Positions 45,201 through 51,456 of a DNA stretch of 51,456 bases are shown in pieces. Made by a program: the position numbers and the translations under genes. The notes below the pieces were generated by a model that was given only the letters and a program-made list of their open reading frames with translations, was not told where the DNA came from and did no database searches. The stretch spans positions 19,968,540 through 20,019,995 of the forward strand of contig NC_049992.1 in assembly GCF_000003815.2 (NCBI RefSeq), given 5' to 3'. Origin of the DNA: Branchiostoma floridae. Lineage: Eukaryota > Chordata > Leptocardii > Amphioxiformes > Branchiostomatidae. Every line of letters begins with the position of its first letter. The stretch's first letter is position 1.

Positions 45201-46296
45201 CTCTCTAAGTAACAAACTTCGATGCAAACAACCAATGAACATCCTGTGCATAACTGAAATTTAGATAATAAATTAAAATATTAAAAACAGTAAATGTGTA
45301 TGTTGCCTCTAACAATCTACCGATCCTATTTTTTCAAACGTAGCCAGTGTCAATTCCTTGTGCTCACCATACAAATATTCAATGTTAAGAAAAGCATGCC
45401 AAATACATCTATTTCATACTGGAAAAAAGGCCAAGCTCTCATTTCATGATGTTTTTAGAGTTATGAAAATGGCGCAAGATATCTTAAACAAGACATATTT
45501 ACCAATCTAGGTTTAATGTGTTCGAAAAATTGTATAAAGAAATGAGATATCTTTGCTGGATAGTTTTATAGAACACTTATAGGTAGATATATAAAGGTTA
45601 GCCGCGAAGTTGGTGCTTCACGTAAAGATTAAAACTGATATAGATACAGAATGATCACTGTATCGATTATAAAAGTGATTGCATGCAGTTTTGTCCGCTT
45701 TTGAAATCTTAATATCCTTGTTTTGTCGACGGAAAACAGTATAGGGCATACTCTGCTTTTTAAAGAACTTTGGTAATTCTATGCCTTTGTGTACAGGTCC
45801 CTGTTCCCTACGACAAGGACACGACGTACTGGTGCCGTGTGTTTCAGCTGCCGAACATCACCAGCAAACACCACATAGTAAAGGTAATAGTGTAAATTGG
45901 AAATTAAAAGCACTGAATATTTCTTCTTCCCTTTCAATATTTCACTGGGTTATACAAATGTCTAATTTTAAGCAAGTATTCTAGACTGGGCCACTGTATA
46001 TGTGGGTGCCGTTGGAAGATCCGTTCTCCCTCAAAGGGATTTAAAAAAAAACTTGATTGTAGACTTAAGAGACTTGAGACTAAGACAAATAGTTGTTATT
46101 CTTTTCGTTTGTTGTTTAGTATGAACCCATTATCACCCCTGGCAACGAAGGCGTGGTCCATCATCTGCTGATCTACAGGTGTGACAAGCGTCATCAAGTG
46201 ACCATACTGCCAGATGGTGACCCGGGACATGCGTGCGAGCCTCAATTCTCTCGGCCATGCTTTAACATTTTGGCGGGATGGGGAGTAGGTGTAGGG
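39021..46296 (+). CDS. MOXD1/DBH-like copper monooxygenase, exons 1-5 (3'-incomplete), copy 2
   Basis: Second copy of the gene. Exons 39021-39296, 42035-42181, 44936-45121, 45797-45883 and 46120-46296 have the same lengths (276, 147, 186, 87, 177 nt) and phases as copy 1. All splice sites are intact. The 291 codons contain the signal peptide, DOMON domain and the first CuH histidine pair (His246-His247). Protein differences from copy 1 are few: F/L, R/Q and T/A in exon 1 and E/G in exon 2; exons 3-5 are identical in protein. Exons 6 onward are not found in the remaining 5 kb of the window, where homology breaks off in intron 5. If the gene is real and complete, its 3' part must lie beyond the right edge. 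Confidence 0.85.
40225..40780. repeat. 44-45 bp minisatellite, copy 2, first subfamily
   Basis: About a dozen units with the CGCTCAAGGTCCCACGGTCT core as at 22690-23745. Confidence 0.85.
40781..41190. repeat. 45-bp minisatellite, copy 2, second subfamily
   Basis: Nine units of exactly 45 bp, core CCACCATTGCACAAGTTCCC then TACGGTCCCTTCGCCGCAGTT. This variant is absent from block copy 1. Because the period is 15 codons, open frames of 130-156 codons arise on both strands at once. Confidence 0.9.
41275..41640. other. Segment private to block copy 2
   Basis: This stretch replaces the CR1 fragment found at 23760-24380 in copy 1. The part 41560-41640 may be the end of another retroelement. No gene is supported. 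Confidence 0.4.
42035..42181 (+). CDS. MOXD-like exon 2 (copy 2)
   Basis: 49 residues; identical to the first copy except ENGTHT in place of ENETHT. Acceptor TTTCTATCTCAG, donor GTGAGT. Confidence 0.87.
42660..43000. repeat. Interspersed repeat with TG-rich segment, copy 2
   Basis: Counterpart of 25380-25720, with a short extra segment near 42965. Confidence 0.55.
43010..43880. repeat. Satellite of about 220-245 bp units, copy 2
   Basis: Four units as in copy 1; a short (TA)n-like insertion lies near 43567-43590. Confidence 0.8.
44302..44586 (-). mobile_element. LINE 3' terminus, copy 2
   Basis: Counterpart of 26976-27258, with the same C-terminal VEDEMHFI motif and a shorter (ATT)n tail. 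Confidence 0.7.
44602..44875 (+). mobile_element. tRNA-derived SINE, family B, copy 2
   Basis: Counterpart of 27274-27550, with the same A- and B-box-like words and AACTTTAACTTTAACT tail. Confidence 0.75.
44936..45121 (+). CDS. MOXD-like exon 3 (copy 2)
   Basis: 62 residues, identical in protein to the first copy; acceptor CATATCCAG, donor GTAAGA. Confidence 0.87.
45797..45883 (+). CDS. MOXD-like exon 4 (copy 2)
   Basis: 29 residues including DTTYWCRVF; identical in protein to the first copy. Confidence 0.88.
46120..46296 (+). CDS. MOXD-like exon 5 (copy 2): CuH copper site
   Basis: 59 residues with VVHHLLIYRC; donor GTACGT at 46297, where the first copy has GTAGGT. Confidence 0.86.
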
Positions 46297-46458
46297 GTAC
46301 GTACTAAATACAATACATTCTCTTTGAAGGAGTACTTAGCTCCAAAGACAGCTCCAATAGATTTGTATCAATGATTACATTATCAGCAAATTTGGAGAAG
46401 ATCACATGTACTGTAAATTACGCAACGTTTGTTTGCAAAAAAAAATATGGCATTCACT

Positions 46459-47161
46459 AAAGCTAAGTGTACAACCCGCAAACGTGCGTCTGCACGCAGA
46501 CACTCCGTAGAACTTTAAGTGCATGCAAAACTTTACGATCGGGCTGCGGATTCGCCCCCAGTACGGGCGACACGCCTGCCCTGTACAGCCAATAAGCGCA
46601 CAACGCACTGGCTCCGTGAGTTTTCTCACAGTCAATTGTTGTACGGACGGCGCACGTAGAACGTTCGTGCTGCGCACTTGGTGATTGCGTGTTCCGTGCT
46701 TACTCCGCGCTTCACTTGTTCACCTGTGAATGCAGACGCAATGCAAACGTGGCAACCGCACAGAGACCCTACGTTGTAAGCACGTGCAACTCACCTATCA
46801 CTTGCGCAACGTGGGGCCGCGTAGCACAGTGGTAGTGTATTCGGCCCGTGACCGAGAGGTCGCCGGTTCGAATCCACCTTGCCGGTCTTGTGCCCTTGGG
46901 AAAGGCACTTTACGCGACTTTCCTCACTTAACTCAAGTGAAAAATGAGTCGTCCGTCGGATAGGACGCTAAATGGAGGTCCCGTGTATGGGAAGAGCCAT
47001 ACCCCATGCACGTTAAAGAACCACCACACGTGCGATGGTGCGGTGTGCGTTGGTGCAAATCCTTCTGTCGGAAGTTGGTGATTCACTTCAAATCACCCGG
47101 ATGGAGGCCTGGCGACCTCTGTCTCGTATCAGCCACATGGTTATCATTCACCCGGACGGGT
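46459..47161. mobile_element. TIR DNA transposon, left part only, copy 2
   Basis: Starts AAAGCTAAGTGTACAACCCG. It runs to the SINE at 46813 and never reaches a right terminus, because homology ends at 47161. Confidence 0.65.
46813..47161 (+). mobile_element. tRNA-derived SINE, family A, copy 4, 3'-truncated
   Basis: Head GGGGCCGCGTAGCACAGTGG with B box GGTTCGAATCC. It is broken after ...CACCCGGACGGGT, where unrelated sequence begins. It marks the right edge of the duplicated block. Confidence 0.8.
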
Positions 47162-47199
47162 CACTGCGAACCTCGAAATGCGTCAAATGGACAATACTG

Positions 47200-47395
47200 C
47201 ATCATTTTAAATTGGTTTTGCGTCTTTTGAAAAAGACGCAGCTTAACTGCTTCATTTTTAATTGGTTTTGCGTCTTTTGAAAAAGACGCAGCTAAACTGC
47301 TTCATTTCTAATTGGTTCTGCGTCTTCTGAAAAAGGCACAGCTAACTGCGTCATTTTAAATTGGTTTTGCGTCTTCTGTGGTTTATGGACTCTGG
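47200..47395. repeat. Short tandem array of about 50-bp hairpin units
   Basis: Three and a half units of TTTAAATTGGTTTTGCGTCT followed by TTTGAAAAAGACGCAGC. Each of the first two contains a perfect stem TGCGTCTTTT/AAAAGACGCA with a very short loop. Confidence 0.85.
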
Positions 47396-47439
47396 CAGCG
47401 GTTTATGGACTAAAAAGTGTGACATTTTTGCGTCATTTT

Positions 47440-48537
47440 TGTTTATGGACCTCCAGGCGGGATAATGGACACCGTCTGTGTGGAATCAGCCACCAATGCG
47501 TGCTGAATGACATCGGAGACTAATGACCGTTTACGGGCTATCTGGAGTTCCCTCCCCCCTGTAGTGCGCACGTGGTTTCCCCAGACTCGTCCAAACACGC
47601 TTCATTCCGCCGGCTTGCAGTTTAAATCCGACCTTCCCAAAGCATTTGCGTGAGGACGGATAATTTTTTTCAAAGTACAGTACAGAGTTTGCAATGTGCC
47701 ATGATTTGGATGAATGAGTTACGATAGCGAAACTCAGATTTAATATGAGCCAGACTTTTCTGACTGCACGCTTTGCACCTACGTGATTCAGGAAGACGGT
47801 CTGATTAAGTTATGGACCTCGTGGTGAGTTGTTTGGACACCGCCCGCCTGAAAACTGCGTCAAATGGCTGATGATTGACATCGAGGCGGGACGTCGCAAC
47901 CAAGGTCCTTGGTCGCAACTAATCATTGTTTACGGACAATCTGGAGAGTCCCCCTTGTCCAAACATGTTATACATGCTTCAATCCGCCGGGAAAACTCAC
48001 CCGCTTCTTCCCAATACTGTGCGGTGCGAGGATTTAAATGTGTGTTCAATGTAATATGTCATCATTTCTGTTGTTACCGAGAGCCTACTGTTGTGCGCAC
48101 GTGGTTTCCTCAAACTTGTCCAGCACGTTTCAATCCTAACTCACAATTTTCACCCGCCACCTCTTCCCAATACTGTTCAATACTGTGCACGTGTGCGCTG
48201 CTAGGATGAAATGTGGGTCCATTGTAATATGTTATCATTATTCTTGTACGAAAAAGCTATAAAGCTTACGATAACGAGACTTGTTTACTGATCTACCATT
48301 CGATTCTCCTTACCTTACATCCCCTGGAGTGCTCGAGTGGTTTCTGCAGTCTTTCTGTGCTGGCTGGGAATTCTTTTCACGGGGAGCTCAAATTACCCGG
48401 CGCCTGCATACTTCGCGCCAACGTGTTCGCGCCTAGCGTGTCTCGGGCAGGAAGTCGGCCTGATGAAATTATGGACCTCTAAAGTCGGGCGAGTTTTATG
48501 GACACCGTCGGCTTGAAAACCGCGTCAAAGGGCTATT
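47440..48537. repeat. Unclassified diverged tandem repeat array
   Basis: Two recurrent modules alternate. Module 1 (near 47790, 48452 and later 51027) reads like GTCGGCCTGATGAAATTATG then GGACACCGTCGGCTTGAAAAC and GCGTCAAATGGCT. Module 2 (near 47565, 47960, 48100 and later 50345) reads like GTGCGCACGTGGTTTCC then CCACCTCTTCCCAATACTGT and GAGGATGAAATGTG. The frame at 47829-48209 is a by-product of the repeats; no protein family fits. Confidence 0.6.
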
Positions 48538-48905
48538 ATTATGATAATCTTTATTGCAAATTCATGCCCGAGGGCTAATTGCATACAAAGTAAAGTAGAA
48601 GTGGTATACATAAATATACTTAACAAAGAAGGGAAATAATATTTATAGATAAATCAAAAGGAAATAACGTCTAAACTAAATCTATTTCTACTTAAGCTAT
48701 TTGATGGGTTTGACTTCTTTTCCGTAAGCAGTAGGAGATGAATTGCTCAACATTTTCACATATAAAGAGGTCGGACAACTTAATTTAAGCAAGAATATTG
48801 ATTTCTGTTGGTCGGTAAGCTGAAAAAAGCTTTGGAAATTTTCTATTTTTGGTACATGCTTGTACATCTGCTTGGAGATTAGGCCAGAGCCCGTAGTGGT
48901 CACTG
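48538..48905 (-). mobile_element. LINE 3' terminus inserted in the repeat array
   Basis: Forward strand shows ATTATTATGATAATCTTTAT then GCAAATTCATGCCCGAGGGC, matching the LINE 3' UTR at 26985-27025. The minus frame 48903-48697 codes a terminal FQSFFQLTDQQKSIFLLKLS-type tail as in LINE C-termini. Confidence 0.6.
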
Positions 48906-49029
48906 ACCGGATGTGGGATGCGGTAATTGTTAGCAGGTGTCCTACAGCCTAACATAGCCGACAACGCGATTATAATTTTGGTTTTACACGTTAACTGAAT
49001 AAACCTGAATTTACTACCATGGAAAAACT

Positions 49030-49810
49030 TTTATTCTAAGCAGTCCTATCCGTCACAATCATGACAATGATATTACCAGACTCATCTGCCTGCACGCCAC
49101 AAGGTAAAGACCGAATATTGAAGTCCGCCGCGAGAGCGCCGATCGCAGCGTGATATGATGACTGACCAAAACATAGGTCACACCATGGGGTATGGCCACG
49201 CCAGTAGGTTTCAGAATATGTAAGTTTGGCGCGAACATATCGTCATAAGTTAGCCTGTTGTACTTCACTTACCTAGCCTTTAAACAGAAATGCCGTTATC
49301 GATTTAATATGTCATAGAATTAGTATAGATCACCGGTACATAGATTTTACAAAACAAACGTGAGGGGTTCGAAATAAAAAGTACTTACGGCGAAATGACT
49401 TGAATCTCCCCGCGACTATAACCTCCATGACTAGAGACAAAGTTTCCACGCACGAGTTCCCCGGGAGAAGTGGTTGAAGGGAAGTTGGCTTGACCCACTT
49501 ACTCGCCGAATTGGTTTCCTTTGTGTGTCCTACTGCGGTTCTGCGGCGCGCTGTAGATTCTCAGGTTGTAGACTGGACAGTAGAGTACCCTCCCCCTCTC
49601 CTGTTGTATACAAATACTCCTAGCTGGGACGTACTTTGGAATCACTTCAAAGTTGAACAGGGCTGATCTCCCCCCGTCCTGTTTCCTCGAGTAAAAAAAT
49701 CCGAACGTCCACTGTCCATTGGAATACTTCTCCGCTTGCCGAGTACGAATTTTCACGGCCGGCCATGCCGTCCCAGACTTGGTGCCTGATAGCTCAGATT
49801 CGCGCCAAAT
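49030..49810 (-). other. Unrecognised minus-strand exon-like series
   Basis: An open stretch (about 49805-49503, coding KYSNGQWTFGFFYSRKQDGG and FNFEVIPKYVPAR) ends at a perfect GTAAGT donor at 49502. A 42-nt exon (49430-49389) follows after the acceptor TTTGTCTCTAG. It keeps the frame, giving QFGDHGGYSRGEIQVIS across the junction, and ends at a second GTAAGT. Further on, 49250-49037 is open in two frames; one (SSYHAAIGALAADFNIRSLP...) runs to a TAG directly followed by AATAAA at about 49035. The last junction cannot be settled, and no ATG is evident in the first stretch, so it would be internal. No known family is recognised. This could be part of a real gene or chance. Confidence 0.25.
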
Positions 49811-50632
49811 TTAACCAAGAACATATGCGAGCATGTTCCATTGGAAGAAACAGCACCCTCGAAGTGGGCGTTGACATACGTTGTTATGCACGATTTGCAA
49901 TTATATATTTCGCAAAACGATTGTTGGAAGTTGATAACAATGCATGGCAAATTAGTCAAAGCTTTACAAACTAGCGTTAGCAATAGGGTCACAAGTTCAT
50001 GCTTTCTCCCTTGATCAGAGCGTAATGGTACACCCCAAGCGTTTTGAAATATCGTCTTTATTTCATTTCATATTAAAGTTATCATGAGATTCAACTTCTA
50101 GATTTAAATACAATAGACTAGCCCAGACCAAAACGCACAAAAAAATCAAGTCACTTCGATCATAGAGTCGGTCCAGACCAGAATTTTTCTAACCGATTCG
50201 ACAAACCCAAATACACAGTCCCAATTTGTGAACACACTAAACCACGTTAAACAGCCTCATTACCCACACTTTGGGTACATACTGGCTGCAAAATACACCC
50301 GATATTATTATTATAAGATAAGGAGACACAGATTCTGGACTATGTGGTTTCCCCTAGATTATCCAAACACGTTTAAATCCGGTAAAACTCATGATTTGCA
50401 CCCACCACCTCTTCCTAATAATGTGCGCTGCGAGGATGAAATGTTTTACCGTTGTAATATGCCATTATGGTTGTTGTGATGAGCTAAGCTTCATAAGCTA
50501 AACTTACGTTAACGATATTATAATTGTTTACTGATTGCCACCAGGTTCTCCCTACTAGTACATTGCATCCTCCTGTAGTGCGCTGTGGGCTTCCTCGCGT
50601 GTCTGCTATCATTTAGATCATTGAAGCCCGGT

Positions 50633-50826
50633 TACTGTAAATGCAGAAATTTTCAGTGGTTTTATCCTCGCGGTTTTCCGGTTGCAAATTTACCGCGAAC
50701 TTAAAACTAGCGCGAAATTTTTTCCATGGCATTAAGAGACTACATAGCATGGTGCTACCGCGAACTTGAAACCACTGCGAACAGTCCTTTTCCCGCTACC
50801 GCGAATAAATATATGCATTTACAGTA
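50633..50826. mobile_element. Hairpin MITE, family H, copy 4
   Basis: Ends TACTGTAAATGCAGAAA and TATGCATTTACAGTA, the best preserved termini with the copy at 10891; interior ACCGCGAACTT words. Confidence 0.8.
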
Positions 50827-50984
50827 TGCCTACGTTACACATAAACGCCTTTTTGGCTCCCGACTCTCTCCCGACTATATGAACAAATTCGGCTCTGAAC
50901 GGCAGGTCTGGATTGGGTCGACTGGTAATCGGCGTGGCGTGGTTGGCTTAGGAGTCCTAAGCTTGCGATATCATATATATAATG

Positions 50985-51120
50985 GACCTGACGCCTAACT
51001 GCACAATTCGCACCTACGTGTTTAAGGAAGTCAGCCTGATGAAATTACGGGCCTTGGGGTGCTTGAAAACTGGGTCAAATGGCTGTCACACGGGTTTCAG
51101 GTTGATGTTTGGGGACATGA
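50985..51120. repeat. Further module 1 copy of the unclassified repeat
   Basis: GGAAGTCAGCCTGATGAAAT then GCTTGAAAACTGGGTCAAAT, matching 47790-47870 and 48452-48537. Confidence 0.55.
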
Positions 51121-51250
51121 TGGTTTGTACACAAGCCAGTACGCTTCTATGTAGTATAAAACTGGCACAGAAAAATCAAGTTCACACCACAAAACTTTTA
51201 TTACATATTCCGTATTCCCGTCCTGTGACGTATACGTAATGCTACATATT

Positions 51251-51456
51251 TGAAACAACGGCACCAACAAGTCAGCAGAAATGAAATATTTTCAACACCA
51301 ACGATTGGAAAGACTGTCACTGGCATTGAAAAAAGAACCATGGCTAAAACAAACTAGAAACAAATATCTCACAGCTTACAAGTGTGATTACAAGAAACTG
51401 ATAAAACAACGTAAACAGAAGTACAATTCTGACCTTCTTTTGATATTGGAATCATG
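51251..51456 (+). mobile_element. Possible LINE fragment running off the right edge
   Basis: After a stop at 51251 one frame stays open to the edge. It codes KYFQHQRLERLSLALKKEPW then LTAYKCDYKKLIKQRKQKYN, resembling the basic linker between endonuclease and reverse transcriptase in LINEs. The assignment rests on composition and position only. Confidence 0.3.

Larger units (their letters stand above)
33473..47161. repeat. Large duplicated block, copy 2
   Basis: Matches 15935-29823 in order and orientation and begins exactly at the gap edge. Private differences include a 478-bp insertion (35776-36253), a SINE insertion (about 37153-37618), an expanded minisatellite subfamily (40781-41190), and absence of the 742-bp MITE and of the CR1 fragment. 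Homology stops at 47161 in the middle of a SINE. Confidence 0.85.

Overview
The window is eukaryotic and most likely from a cephalochordate (amphioxus, Branchiostoma-type). It has intron-containing animal genes with canonical GT-AG sites, roughly 40% GC intergenic DNA, and many decayed retroelements, SINEs and MITEs. It also holds two diverged copies of one 14 kb block that differ by mobile-element indels, as expected in a very heterozygous genome. The species is an inference; the animal origin is secure. One 100-N scaffold gap lies at 33373-33472.

Region 1 (1-9053): a minus-strand UDP-glucuronosyltransferase (UGT) gene. Three coding exons are visible: 8187-9053, 2329-2548 and 1378-1660. The exon expected to carry the donor-sugar-binding signature is absent, and the flanking splice phases do not match without it. 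Intron 1 carries a tRNA-derived SINE (3711-4240) and a decayed CR1/L2-type LINE (about 5050-8130).

Region 2 (9054-12761): a 1.3 kb intergenic stretch, then a plus-strand CYP2-type cytochrome P450 of three exons (499 codons), intact by every motif visible. UGT and CYP are head to head, so a phase I and a phase II detoxification gene share one promoter interval.

Region 3 (12762-15930): non-genic, with a piggyBac-type MITE (13851-14824) and a small hairpin MITE.

Region 4 (15935-33372): first copy of the duplicated block. It carries the 5' half of a MOXD1/DBH-like copper monooxygenase gene (exons 1-6 at 20778-31048). The introns contain a 44-45 bp minisatellite, a roughly 240 bp satellite, LINE and SINE relics and a TIR transposon. 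The gene is cut off before its second copper domain; then come repeats, a Helitron Rep fragment and the gap.

Region 5 (33473-47161): second copy of the block, with exons 1-5 of the same gene (39021-46296). Only about four residues differ between the copies, but several insertions are present in one copy only. The second copy starts directly at the gap, so it may be a true tandem duplication or the other haplotype placed in tandem by the assembler.

Region 6 (47162-51456): a diverged repeat array with hairpins, a LINE 3' end, an unrecognised minus-strand set of possible exons (about 49030-49810), another hairpin MITE and a possible LINE fragment at the right edge. No previously undescribed functional system could be demonstrated. 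The strongest leads are the missing UGT exon, the head-to-head CYP/UGT pair, the duplicated monooxygenase and the filled/empty site pairs that define new MITEs.
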